Shown: in pieces, positions 25,451 to 34,379 of the stretch | How positions within the stretch are numbered: the stretch's first letter is position 1 | How the letters are laid out: each line of letters opens with the position of its first letter | NCBI RefSeq assembly: GCF_025736875.1 | Contig: NZ_CP107052.1 | Location: 1 to 64,000 of the forward strand | From: Candidatus Kirkpatrickella diaphorinae | GTDB taxonomy: Bacteria > Pseudomonadota > Alphaproteobacteria > Acetobacterales > Acetobacteraceae | DNA: 64,000 nt | Reading direction: 5' to 3' | The notes under the pieces: model-generated | What the model saw: only the letters and a program-made list of their open reading frames with translations | What the model was told of the DNA's origin: nothing | Databases searched by the model: none | Position numbers and translations under genes: made by a program

Positions 25451-27484
25451 ATGGAAGATTTTTACTCAATCTACAGTCACGGGATGGCGCGGGTCAGTGT
25501 TTGCACTTTTCCCGTTCGACTTGCCGTACCTCTCCATAACGCGGAAATCATCGCCGGACTCGCGGCGCAATGTGAGAGGGAAGGCAGTGTCCTCGCTGTA
25601 TTCCCGGAATTATGTCTGACAGGTTATAGTCTTGAGGATCTCCGCCATCAAACTGTTGTGATTGAAGCGACGCATGAGGCGCTACGGACGCTTGCACATG
25701 AGACGCGCGCCTTGCAGATCACGCTAATTGTCGGCGCCGCGCTGCGTTTCCGCAACGGGCTTTATAATTGTGCGGTCGTGCTCCAGGGCGGCAGGATCTG
25801 CGGCGTGGTGCCGAAGTCTCATTTGCCGGAATATGCCGAATTCTATGAGAGTCGACATTTCTCCGCCGGGTCAGGGATAAATGGCGCGGTGATTTCCGTC
25901 GCGGGTGACGAGGTGCCATTCGGCTGTGATCTGATTTTCAGATATAAAGATATTGCTGATCTCATCCTCGGCGTGGAGATCTGCGAGGATTTATGGGTTG
26001 CCGACTCACCTCATATCCGCCTGACGCGGGCCGGTGTGACGGTCATGGCAAATCTTTCAGCCAGCAGCATCACGATCGGCAAGTCGGAAACGCGGGATCT
26101 CCTCTGCCGTGCGGCATCGCTCAAGACAATCTCCGCTTATCTTTACGCCGCTGCGGGGGAGGGGGAATCGACGACTGACCTCTCCTGGGACGGGCAGGTC
26201 TCGATTTACGAAATGGGAGACATCCTCGCGCAGTCGGAGCGTTTCCCTTCCGGCGCGAAAATTGTCCACACTGATATTGACCTTGAGCGCATCGTGCAGG
26301 AGCGCCTGAGACGACAGAGTGTGGTGCAGGGTGACACAGGTCACGCAGCCCGAACATGGCGGGACATATCTCTCCATACGAAACCGCCACGGGTCGATAT
26401 CGGGCTGAAGCGGGAGATTCCGCGATTTCCCTTCCTCCCGAATGAGGCATCACGCCTCGCGCAGGATTGTTTCGAGGCGTGGACGATCCAGGTCACGGGC
26501 CTCATCCAGCGTCTTCGGGCCAGTGGCGTGACCCGGATGGTCATCGGCGTCTCCGGAGGGCTCGACTCGACGCTCGCGCTGCTTGTCTGCCGCCGTGTCG
26601 CCCAGCAGTTGGACTGGCCTGCTGAGTCGATACACGCTTATACCATGCCCGGTTTCGCCACGGGTGACGCAAGTAAATCCCTGGCCGTGGCGTTGATGCG
26701 CGCGCTGAATATTGAACCGCGTGAGCTGGATATCCGTCCCGCTGCAACACGTATGCTGAGCGATCTCGACCACCCTCATGCGCGCGGGGAGGCGGTTTTC
26801 GACACAACGTTCGAAAATGTCCAGGCCGGGCTGCGGACGGATTATCTGTTCCGCATCGCCAATCAAATAGGTGGCATTGTCATCGGCACGGGTGATTTAT
26901 CAGAATTGGCCCTTGGCTGGTGCACTTACGGCGTTGGTGACCAGATGTCACATTACAACGTCAATACCGGGATGCCGAAAACCCTGATTCAGCATGTATT
27001 ACGGTGGTTAGCGGCTGAAAAACTCCCCTCGGCAGCTTCAGTGCCGATCATTCAATCAATCATTGAGGCAGAAATCTCACCTGAGCTTGTGCCGGCGCAA
27101 AATGGCAGCGTGCAGCGAACCGAGGACATTGTGGGGCCTTACGACCTACAGGACTTCTTTTTATATTTTACGCTGCGATACGGGTTGAAACCGTCGAAAA
27201 TTGCTTTTCTTACAATGCATGCATGGCTGGACCCCTCACAAGGCCGGTGGCCTGCGAACTACCCGGAGGGAAGAAAGTTATGTTATACTTTGTCTGATAT
27301 CAGGAGATGGTTGGAAGTATTTCTAAAAAGATTCTTTAGTTTCAGTCAATTTAAACGCTCCGCTATGCCGAACGGGCCGAAGATCAGTCCCGGCGGCGCA
27401 CTTTCCCCTCGTGGGGATTGGCGGATGCCTTCCGATTCGCAAGCGCAACTCTGGTTGGACGAGCTTTTCGGGAAAGTTCCCTAA
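25451..27484 (+). CDS. nadE: glutamine-dependent NAD+ synthetase
   Basis: Makes NAD from nicotinate adenine dinucleotide, ATP and glutamine. The N-terminal nitrilase-type glutaminase has the triad Glu53 (FPELCLTG), Lys122 (PKSHLPEY) and Cys178 (GVEICEDLW). The C-terminal synthetase has the ATP pyrophosphatase loop SGGLDST at about residue 369. The ATG at 25451 has AAGGG 10 bases upstream and gives 677 residues. A TTG six codons earlier is less likely. The two-domain long form is usual where free ammonia is not the nitrogen donor. It is followed by a long AT-rich gap. Confidence 0.95.
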   Translation: MEDFYSIYSHGMARVSVCTFPVRLAVPLHNAEIIAGLAAQCEREGSVLAVFPELCLTGYSLEDLRHQTVVIEATHEALRTLAHETRALQITLIVGAALRFRNGLYNCAVVLQGGRICGVVPKSHLPEYAEFYESRHFSAGSGINGAVISVAGDEVPFGCDLIFRYKDIADLILGVEICEDLWVADSPHIRLTRAGVTVMANLSASSITIGKSETRDLLCRAASLKTISAYLYAAAGEGESTTDLSWDGQVSIYEMGDILAQSERFPSGAKIVHTDIDLERIVQERLRRQSVVQGDTGHAARTWRDISLHTKPPRVDIGLKREIPRFPFLPNEASRLAQDCFEAWTIQVTGLIQRLRASGVTRMVIGVSGGLDSTLALLVCRRVAQQLDWPAESIHAYTMPGFATGDASKSLAVALMRALNIEPRELDIRPAATRMLSDLDHPHARGEAVFDTTFENVQAGLRTDYLFRIANQIGGIVIGTGDLSELALGWCTYGVGDQMSHYNVNTGMPKTLIQHVLRWLAAEKLPSAASVPIIQSIIEAEISPELVPAQNGSVQRTEDIVGPYDLQDFFLYFTLRYGLKPSKIAFLTMHAWLDPSQGRWPANYPEGRKLCYTLSDIRRWLEVFLKRFFSFSQFKRSAMPNGPKISPGGALSPRGDWRMPSDSQAQLWLDELFGKVP

Positions 27485-27869
27485 AAAATTGACGATTTTC
27501 GTAAAAAACTTGTGAGTGAGGCAGATTCTTCTTGCTGGAGTTGGTCCAAATGGTTAAAAACATATTTCGGATGGCAATGGTTTCGCACTTCAACAGTGCG
27601 GGCAGGGGGTTGCTGTCTGTTTAAGTCTGTGTATTCGCGTTAACCATTTTTAAGCTGTGTCATTCGCGGTTGTTGGTTCGACCACTCGTATTCGTCGAGT
27701 CAAAAGAAGGTTCAGCGGTAAAGTAACTTTAAGTTTTACCATTTTGACTGCGCGTTTTAGTTTGACAGTGAATTAACTTTTAGTTTAGCTGTAACTTGAA
27801 GTAGTAAAACAGAGGTCGCAACAACGCCGCCGAGCTTAACGGCGGGATAACTTGAATGAGGATACGGGA
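27485..27869. other. AT-rich 385-base leader with degenerate repeats
   Basis: No gene is supported here. Base composition is clearly more AT-rich than in the neighbouring genes. Three degenerate direct repeats resembling TAACTTTAAGTTTTAC start at 27724, 27774 and 27792. CTGTGTATTCGCG at 27626 is echoed by CTGTGTCATTCGCG about 28 bases on. A good -35-like TTGACA lies at 27762-27767, but only a poor -10 follows (TTTAGC/TTAGCT). The region probably holds the promoter and control sites of the beta-roll exoprotein gene. Confidence 0.5.
27724..27807 (+). repeat. three degenerate 16-base direct repeats
   Basis: TAACTTTAAGTTTTAC (27724-27739), TAACTTTTAGTTTAGC (27774-27789) and TAACTTGAAGTAGTAA (27792-27807) share TAACTT-N-AGT. 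Spacings from start to start are 50 and 18 bases. The last copy ends 62 bases before the exoprotein start. They could be binding sites for one regulator, but in AT-rich DNA some likeness by chance is expected. Confidence 0.4.
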
Positions 27870-29318
27870 ATGGCCGTTGTAACAGTTGTCGGGTCTTCAG
27901 GTGGGTCGGTTCAGGTAACTGTCGACGGTGGGAGAGCGCAAACCCTTGCCCAGGACTATGCGCAGCAGATTCTGACGGCCTACACCGAAGGTCAATTCAC
28001 GTCGGAAAACTTTACGACGTCGGGCAACAATATTGGTCAGACACCCTCTCAGCCGATCACCGTGTCTCAAGGCGTCATTTCTGCGGGTGGCGGTTACACT
28101 GTTTCGGGCGACTATACCCACCTTGTTATCGGCACGGGCGCAGATGCAACTATTCCCGCTGGCACGATTATCAATCCGCAGCTCAATCAGCGTGTTACTG
28201 TCAACGCCATCAATATAAGCTCAGCGTTCCTCTCCGTATTGTCAGGTGATCTGGCGGGTGTCGATTTCACGGCGGGCAATTATAACGGCTCTTTCGTCGC
28301 GACGACGGGGGATAACGCTTTCAGAGCTACGGGGACGACCGGCAACTGGACGATCGTGACCGGGCAGGGCAACAGCCAGATCTACGCATCGGACGGTAAT
28401 AACGAAATTCAGACGGGTGTCGGCAATAACACGGTCCGCCTCGGCAAGGGTATAAACAACGTCAGTCTCTATGGGACGGATACGGTCGACGGCACAATTG
28501 GCGGGCGCGCAAATGTCACCGTCTATAGTGGGAACACCAACCTTAACCTCGCAACAAATTCCTACGTCCACACCGATGCCAGCGTTACTGTCGGAAGCAC
28601 GATCAACGTCGGTAATGCGAGCACGGTCGATAGTGCCATGAGCTCGACAATCACCTTCTCCGGTGCGACAGGCTCAATCATTGGTGGTTCCGGTGATACG
28701 ATTTCTGCGGCAGGTGATCTCTATCTGGCCCAGGGCTCCAATCACACGATCAGTGTCAATGGCGCGCTCAGCTTCATTAATGGCACGGGCAATATCAGTG
28801 TCACGACCCAATATGGAACGGTTTGGGGTGCATCCGGGCTCAATCTGTCATTGTCCGCGGATAAATATCTGATCTACACCACAAACCAGCCTGGCTCTGT
28901 CGGTGACCAAAACGTCAATGCGTCCAATTCAACTGGTAAAGTTGAGTTCTGGACGGGTCCTGGCAGCCAGACACTTATTGGTGGTTCGGGCTACAACCAC
29001 TTCGTCTTCGGCACAGCCTTCCAGGGGACGAGCGGTGACAGTTTCGCGACTGTCCGGTCTGGCCAGGGTCTCAGCGATTTTGGTGTGCTTAAGGGACATT
29101 CCGGCGGTCACATTACTATCGAGGACTTCATGTCCAATGCTGGTAACAAGTTCTTCATGTATAACTACAAGCCGGCGAATGCGGCACAGGCCGTTCAGAA
29201 GCTTCTCGACACAGCTGTAGTTAATGGTAACAATACGACGATTACTCTCGACAACAATATGACCGTGACTTTCGTCGGTATTACGCATCTCAATGCTTCG
29301 AATTTCGACATTAGTTAA
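27870..29318 (+). CDS. secreted beta-roll/RTX-like surface protein, function unknown
   Basis: A 482-residue protein with no cysteine, very few Lys/Arg, and a Gly/Asn/Thr/Ser/Val-rich composition. The middle (about 110-380) consists of irregular short strand-turn repeats (GTGNNTV, DGNNEIQTG, GGSGDTIS, TLIGGSGYNHFVFG) like parallel beta-roll exoproteins. There is no Sec signal. The C-terminus (HITIEDFM ... TTITLDNNMTVTFVGITHLNASNFDIS, in parts) closely resembles type I secretion C-terminal signals. I chose the ATG at 27870 with GAGGA 7 bases upstream; a TTG at 27852 is possible. No type I exporter gene lies in the window. Adhesin or matrix protein is inference. Confidence 0.7.
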   Translation: MAVVTVVGSSGGSVQVTVDGGRAQTLAQDYAQQILTAYTEGQFTSENFTTSGNNIGQTPSQPITVSQGVISAGGGYTVSGDYTHLVIGTGADATIPAGTIINPQLNQRVTVNAINISSAFLSVLSGDLAGVDFTAGNYNGSFVATTGDNAFRATGTTGNWTIVTGQGNSQIYASDGNNEIQTGVGNNTVRLGKGINNVSLYGTDTVDGTIGGRANVTVYSGNTNLNLATNSYVHTDASVTVGSTINVGNASTVDSAMSSTITFSGATGSIIGGSGDTISAAGDLYLAQGSNHTISVNGALSFINGTGNISVTTQYGTVWGASGLNLSLSADKYLIYTTNQPGSVGDQNVNASNSTGKVEFWTGPGSQTLIGGSGYNHFVFGTAFQGTSGDSFATVRSGQGLSDFGVLKGHSGGHITIEDFMSNAGNKFFMYNYKPANAAQAVQKLLDTAVVNGNNTTITLDNNMTVTFVGITHLNASNFDIS

Positions 29319-29346
29319 ACATTAACAAGTTTTTATAACTTTTAAC

Positions 29347-29380
29347 GCCTCGGAAACTATTGTTTTCGAGGCTTTTTTTT
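29347..29380 (+). terminator. rho-independent terminator after the exoprotein gene
   Basis: An 11-bp stem, GCCTCGGAAAC (29347-29357) / GTTTTCGAGGC (29362-29372), has one G-U pair and a 4-base loop, followed by eight T. It isolates the exoprotein gene from the downstream glycosyltransferase. Confidence 0.92.
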
Positions 29381-29441
29381 ACTAAATACCGTATTTCCAC
29401 TTGCCTATCTTCGATATACACTCCTTTGTGCGAAGAAAGCA

Positions 29442-32135
29442 TTGGGGTCCAACTTGCTCGACATAATTGATAAAGATATTCCTCGCGTTCTTAACGGAAA
29501 TAGTGACGAGGAAACCCTTCTCCGAAATGACATATACCGATTGACGGTTGAGGTTGCGGACCTCAGGCATCATCAGGAATGCGTTTATAACTCAATATCG
29601 ATGCGCCTCACCTGGCCGCTACGTTTTGCCAAAACCCTGCTCTCAAGCGGGATGAAGAGGGACGTCGCGTCAAAATTCCTCCAGCATGGACTTGCCATCT
29701 TCAAGGAGCACAGCGCTAAAACCTGCTTTCAGTGGCTCCGCCAGAATTGGGAGCGCTCTGTGCTGCTGGCCAAAACGGGCGGACGCCACTTTGTGCAAAC
29801 GCATCATTATGAAAAATGTGCAGAGATTTACCACCGGGAAGTCATGCCAAATCCCGGCCTCGTCAGACCTTTTATTGTCATCATTGCTGATCAAGGTATC
29901 AGTGCCTGCACGAAGTACCGAGTAACGCAAAGAAAAGAGCATCTTGAGAAGATTGGCTGGAAAGTCCTCGTAATCGACCCGTTTCGCGAGCGTGATCTTC
30001 TCACCCCGATATTGTCAGCAACCATCGCAATATTTTATCGCCTGACATTGTCCCCCCGCATTCAGCGCGCCATGAAGCTGGCGAAGCATCTAGGCATCCC
30101 GACTTACTGGGAAGTCGATGACCTGATATTTGATCGCCAAAGTTACGAAGAAAACGGCAATCTCGAAACGATCTCTTACCTGGAGCGCGCCTTTTACTTT
30201 GAAGAGGCGGATCGTCACCGTGCAAGCCTCATTTATGCGGGTCGTGGCATTGCATCCACACGCGCCCTCGCTGAATCGATGGTTGAGGCCGGGGTGGAAG
30301 AAGTTCACGTTATCGAAAATGCGCTCGATCACGAAACAATGGATGTTGCGAGAGAAATCGCGGCCAAGCCCCCGGTAAAATCTTCAGAGACAGGTCCGAT
30401 ATGGCTCTGCTTCGGCACGGGCAGCCGCGCGCGTAATGTCGATTTCCGAGAGGCTGAAGGCGCGATCCTGCGCGCCATGGCGGATGAGCCCCGCCTGCAT
30501 CTGCACCTCGTCGGAAATCTTGTGCCGTCAAACGCGCTGCATCGTTATGGTGATCGGTTCCGTCATTCCCGGGAAACGTCTTTCGAGCAATATCTGCGTC
30601 ACCTGGGCGCGGCTGATTTCACAATCGCGCCCCTGGAAAAATCACGCTTCAATGATTGCAAAAGCGTCATCAAGTTCATGGAAGCGGGCATATTGTCTGT
30701 TCCCATCATTTGTTCCCCGTCGCAGACGATCTGCGAAGTTATGAATAGCGGCGTGAATGGACTGATCGCCGATACAGAGGAGTCCTGGTATCGCGCGATC
30801 ATGGTGCTATGTGCGGACCCTGCGAAGCGGCTTGAAATCGGGGCGGCAGCGCGCCAGACTGTCGAAACAAAATTCTCATCCGAAAATATCATCCAGCACC
30901 AGGTGCTTGAATTGTTCGGTTCACCCCCGACTTTCCTGAAGGAAAAACTCAGGGTGCTCTCCGCCAGCGTCTATTACGCGCCACAATCCTTCGGCGGGGC
31001 CGCTTTACTGGTTGAGGCCTTGCAACCTTTATTGCGGGATCGCGGCTTTGACCTCAGTATGTTCACGACAAAGGCGGAAGCAAGTAACGAGGATCATCAC
31101 GCTATTCGCTATGATTTTGACGGGATGCCCATTATTGCTGCGCCTTCTGAGCCATGTCTCTGGACGTCAAATACGAAAACGGGCGATGTATTCGGGCAAT
31201 GGATAGATGCCTGGTCGGCCGATATCGTGCATCTGCACGCGATCCAGACGATGGGGATGGACCTCGCCATGCAATGCCGCGCACGCAATATCCCTTATAT
31301 CATTACGCTGCATGATTGCTGGTGGATCTCTGAAAATCTTTTCATCACTGATGATCACGGGCAATATGATCTCAAACAGTCAGGAAGGACGCCACCTCTT
31401 TCACGCCACGATTCTTTCCTGTCGGCGCGGCGCGGATTGTCGTTTGACATATTGACGCATGCGGCAGCGCTTCTCGCACCGTCTGAATCCCATAAACGCG
31501 CCTATGTGCGGAACGGCATCCCTCCGGAAAAAATCATCGTCAATAATAATGGAGTTTTTCCACCCAAAAGGCCGCATCGTCCACGCAAAATCGGCAGTCC
31601 CCTGCGGATGGGCTATGTAGGCGGTATCGCCCCCGCAAAAGGCTGGGGCGTGCTCAGGGCTGCATTGGATGGTCTTGAATCGTCAAATTGGTCGTGTCGC
31701 ATTGTTGATAGCAGCTCCAATCTGGGATTGACCAGTATTCGCGACAGTGATTTCACGAGTAGCGGAGAAATCATTGTTGTGCCCGGTTACAAAACCGAAA
31801 ATATTGATGTCTTCTTTGACGAGATCGACGTTTTATTGTTTCCCTCGCAATGGGAGGAAAGTTTCGGGCTCACTGTGCGCGAGGCGTTGGCGCGAGATGT
31901 CTGGGTCATCTCGACAATGCCGGGGGGGCAAAGTGAGTCGATTGTGGAAGGTGTCAATGGCAACCTCATTCCCATGGGCGAAAATCCGAAACCCCTTATG
32001 GTTGCGATGCAGAATTTGATCGATAATCCCGGACGTTTTGATTTCTACGTCAATCCTCTCAAAGGTGATCTGATGACACTTGAGGATCAGGCGGATGAGA
32101 TCGCCAGAATCTACAGACACTGTACTTCATTATGA
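29442..32135 (+). CDS. large two-domain glycosyltransferase (GT4-like)
   Basis: 897 residues. An N-terminal region of about 150 residues includes a short charged helix region. A first GT-B-like unit follows at about 140-480 (YWEVDDLIFDRQSYEEN; IVPL-type loop; FMEAGILSVPIICSPS). A second, complete GT-B unit at about 505-895 has FGGAALLVEAL, LHDCWW, GYVGGIAPAKGW and the donor-site block PSQWEESFGLTVREALA. Cytoplasmic; sugar and acceptor unknown. The start is uncertain. TTG at 29442 or 29454 are the only early candidates, neither with a strong ribosome-binding site. Its stop overlaps the DUF2142 gene by 4 bases, so the pair acts together, probably in polysaccharide or glycoprotein assembly. Confidence 0.8.
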   Translation: MGSNLLDIIDKDIPRVLNGNSDEETLLRNDIYRLTVEVADLRHHQECVYNSISMRLTWPLRFAKTLLSSGMKRDVASKFLQHGLAIFKEHSAKTCFQWLRQNWERSVLLAKTGGRHFVQTHHYEKCAEIYHREVMPNPGLVRPFIVIIADQGISACTKYRVTQRKEHLEKIGWKVLVIDPFRERDLLTPILSATIAIFYRLTLSPRIQRAMKLAKHLGIPTYWEVDDLIFDRQSYEENGNLETISYLERAFYFEEADRHRASLIYAGRGIASTRALAESMVEAGVEEVHVIENALDHETMDVAREIAAKPPVKSSETGPIWLCFGTGSRARNVDFREAEGAILRAMADEPRLHLHLVGNLVPSNALHRYGDRFRHSRETSFEQYLRHLGAADFTIAPLEKSRFNDCKSVIKFMEAGILSVPIICSPSQTICEVMNSGVNGLIADTEESWYRAIMVLCADPAKRLEIGAAARQTVETKFSSENIIQHQVLELFGSPPTFLKEKLRVLSASVYYAPQSFGGAALLVEALQPLLRDRGFDLSMFTTKAEASNEDHHAIRYDFDGMPIIAAPSEPCLWTSNTKTGDVFGQWIDAWSADIVHLHAIQTMGMDLAMQCRARNIPYIITLHDCWWISENLFITDDHGQYDLKQSGRTPPLSRHDSFLSARRGLSFDILTHAAALLAPSESHKRAYVRNGIPPEKIIVNNNGVFPPKRPHRPRKIGSPLRMGYVGGIAPAKGWGVLRAALDGLESSNWSCRIVDSSSNLGLTSIRDSDFTSSGEIIVVPGYKTENIDVFFDEIDVLLFPSQWEESFGLTVREALARDVWVISTMPGGQSESIVEGVNGNLIPMGENPKPLMVAMQNLIDNPGRFDFYVNPLKGDLMTLEDQADEIARIYRHCTSL

Positions 32136-33523
32136 AACGCATCATCAGCACTTCACGGCCATTATATCATAACTGTCGAAAAACCGCCATCATCTACCTG
32201 TTGATCGGTTTGAGCGCAATTCTCGGCAATATCTGGTTCTCTCCGATCAGCGTCATACCGGATGAGCCGAATCACTTTGCGCGGGCGCTTCAGATTTCGG
32301 AGGGGAAATTCTACAGTAAAAGGGTGGCACCCACCGACTCAGGCGGTGATTTTCCGGCTGAGATGATGCGGGTGCTTCATGCTTACGACGATATTAACTT
32401 TCATGCCGAAAAACGTATCACGCCTGAGTTATTGACGTACGCTAAACAAAATGGCTGGGGCGGTCCCGTTGAATATTTTGGCATCGCAAATACGGCTGTG
32501 AATCCTCCCTGGTCCTATCCCGGCGTGGTGGTCGGTATCTGGCTTGGCAAGATTTTCCATTTCTCGGTCTTCACCACGTTCATGCTGGCGCGGGCTTTGA
32601 CAGGTCTTCTCGCCGTCACGCTCACGGCGTTCGCCATTGCGCTCTGTCGCAGGGGGACGCTCTTCCTCGTGGCGCTGGCCTCCATGCCCATGACCCTGCA
32701 TCTTTTCGCGAGCTGCTCACAGGATGCCCTGCTGATCTCCGCCGCCTTCATGGCTGCGGCACTCCTGACGCGTCAGGGACTTGATGAACCTCCCAGTTGG
32801 GCGCTTATCTGCGGGGCCGGGCTCTGCTTTGCTGCGTTTGTGGGCAAGCCGCCCATGCTGGTTTTTGCCATCCTGCCGCTCCTGATAACGCCGCTCATCT
32901 GGTTCTGGCGCTGGTTCGTCTCACTTGCCATCCCGTTCGTGGTGTCAATCGGCTGGGCGTTGACAGGTATCAGGTGGGGTAAGGCGGCCTATGAATCATC
33001 CGCCGGCATGTCTGAACACGGTCAGATACAATTTCTGCTGCACCATCCCCTTCAATTTCCGGGCACGATGCTGCGCACATTCTACCTGCAGGGCCAGCAT
33101 TTGAGTGAGCAATTCATCGGTGTTCTCGGTTGGCTCGATACATTTCTGCCCCGCGCTTTCTATGTCGCTTCCGTGCTGTTTGCGCTCATCCTGCTTACAT
33201 TCTACCTGCCAAAAGTGCGTCAGGCAGCGCATGAGAGGCGTCGTGTCGTGATGACTCTGGCCGTGATGGTCTGTGCGACGATTCTTGTCTGCATCTCGCT
33301 TTACATTATTTGGACAATCGTGGGTCAGGATGAGATTATCGGCTTGCAGGGGCGATATTTCATTCCTATCGCGGCTTTCCTCATCGTCGCGATGCGGCCT
33401 GACACGGCTTTGATGGCCGCCCGTCCTGCCCGATACCGCCTATGGAACGTCGTCACAGTCGGTTATGCCTTGTCCAGCACGGTGACCATGGCGTGGTCTC
33501 TGGACGTGCGTTACTGGCCCTGA
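32132..33523 (+). CDS. DUF2142 polytopic membrane protein
   Basis: A 463-residue integral membrane protein with about ten hydrophobic helices. The DUF2142 hallmark is present in the first extracytoplasmic loop: PDEPNHFARALQISEG just after helix 1, an acidic motif reminiscent of GT-C/PMT-type glycosyltransferases. A GLQGRYFIPIAAF segment near the C-terminus is also characteristic. Translationally coupled to the upstream GT4-like protein (ATGA overlap). A role as a lipid-linked-sugar-dependent transferase or flippase partner is inference from fold and operon. No substrate is known. Confidence 0.8.
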   Translation: MKRIISTSRPLYHNCRKTAIIYLLIGLSAILGNIWFSPISVIPDEPNHFARALQISEGKFYSKRVAPTDSGGDFPAEMMRVLHAYDDINFHAEKRITPELLTYAKQNGWGGPVEYFGIANTAVNPPWSYPGVVVGIWLGKIFHFSVFTTFMLARALTGLLAVTLTAFAIALCRRGTLFLVALASMPMTLHLFASCSQDALLISAAFMAAALLTRQGLDEPPSWALICGAGLCFAAFVGKPPMLVFAILPLLITPLIWFWRWFVSLAIPFVVSIGWALTGIRWGKAAYESSAGMSEHGQIQFLLHHPLQFPGTMLRTFYLQGQHLSEQFIGVLGWLDTFLPRAFYVASVLFALILLTFYLPKVRQAAHERRRVVMTLAVMVCATILVCISLYIIWTIVGQDEIIGLQGRYFIPIAAFLIVAMRPDTALMAARPARYRLWNVVTVGYALSSTVTMAWSLDVRYWP

Positions 33524-33568
33524 TCAGGCGGGGCCGCAAGCAACCCGGTTAATTGTCATTGGAAGATC

Positions 33569-33643
33569 TGGCTGGGGTGGGAGGATTCGAACCTCCGCAT
33601 GGCGGAATCAAAATCCGCTGCCTTACCACTTGGCTACACCCCA
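33569..33643 (-). tRNA. tRNA-Gln (anticodon TTG)
   Basis: Complete cloverleaf on the minus strand: acceptor TGGGGTG/CACCCCA, anticodon stem GCGGA/TCCGC with loop containing TTG, and T-arm GGAGG-TTCGAAT-CCTCC. The discriminator is G and the 3' CCA is encoded (GCCA at 33569-33572 read in reverse). It reads CAA, and CAG by wobble. It lies between the DUF2142 gene and the TetR-like gene. Confidence 0.96.
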
Positions 33644-33687
33644 ATCTCGGCGCGTTTCTACTTTGAGACGGCCCGGAGGTAAAGCCT

Positions 33688-34332
33688 CTATTTCGCCTTC
33701 CGGTCGAGATTTTCGGAGAAGGGCTCCGGCGGGTCATCATTGAAGTGAGACGTTGCTGATCTCAGCAATCCGAGGCGTTCAGCCCGGTCAAGCGCCTTAT
33801 CAAGACCGGACATGGTCACGGCCAGGTCCTCACTATCATCACGCTCCCAGATGCGGATGAGGTGACCCCAGAGGGCCAGAAGCGATTTGAGGCGTATCCT
33901 GCCCATCCATCCACTCACATCCAACCCGGCAGCTTCCGCCATCCATTCCATGGAGCTTTCCGTCATGACGGCCAGCATCAGCGCGAGCTTCGGGTCGAAA
34001 GGGATATGCCGCAACACGGCGCGGACGCCCTCACGATATTCCTGAAACCCGTCGAGACGGCGCATCATAAGGTCAAACAGGCGCTCCCGCGGGGTGCCGC
34101 TGGCGTGATGCTCTAAAACGAGCTGATCCGCATATTGACCCAGATAGATCAGAACTTTGTTCTTGTTGGGAAAGCGCCGTCGCGCCTCACTCAATGTGAC
34201 ACCGGCTTCCTCCGCAGCTTGGTAGACGGACGCATGGGCCCAGCCCCGTTCAGCGGCGCGCGTCATCATGGCGCGAAGGATCTTTTTCTCGATGTCATCG
34301 GGGCGGTGGTGCGTTGCCGTCAATTTCTTCAT
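33688..34332 (-). CDS. TetR/COQ9-like protein
   Basis: A 214-residue helical protein. The N-terminal 50 residues form a TetR-type helix-turn-helix (ILRAMMTRAAERGWAHASVYQAAEEAGVTLSEARRRFPNK). The C-terminal domain resembles the COQ9/TetR_C all-helical fold (AVMTESSMEWMAEAAGLD). In alphaproteobacteria such proteins are annotated either as TetR regulators or as COQ9-family ubiquinone-synthesis factors. The nearby ubiK-type gene makes the ubiquinone link worth keeping open. It is 47 bases downstream of proC on the same strand. Confidence 0.7.
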   Translation of the reverse strand: MKKLTATHHRPDDIEKKILRAMMTRAAERGWAHASVYQAAEEAGVTLSEARRRFPNKNKVLIYLGQYADQLVLEHHASGTPRERLFDLMMRRLDGFQEYREGVRAVLRHIPFDPKLALMLAVMTESSMEWMAEAAGLDVSGWMGRIRLKSLLALWGHLIRIWERDDSEDLAVTMSGLDKALDRAERLGLLRSATSHFNDDPPEPFSENLDRKAK

Positions 34333-34379
34333 CCTATCTTACATGTCGGCTGTCATCGGGCGCGGACGCGACGAGAAGG

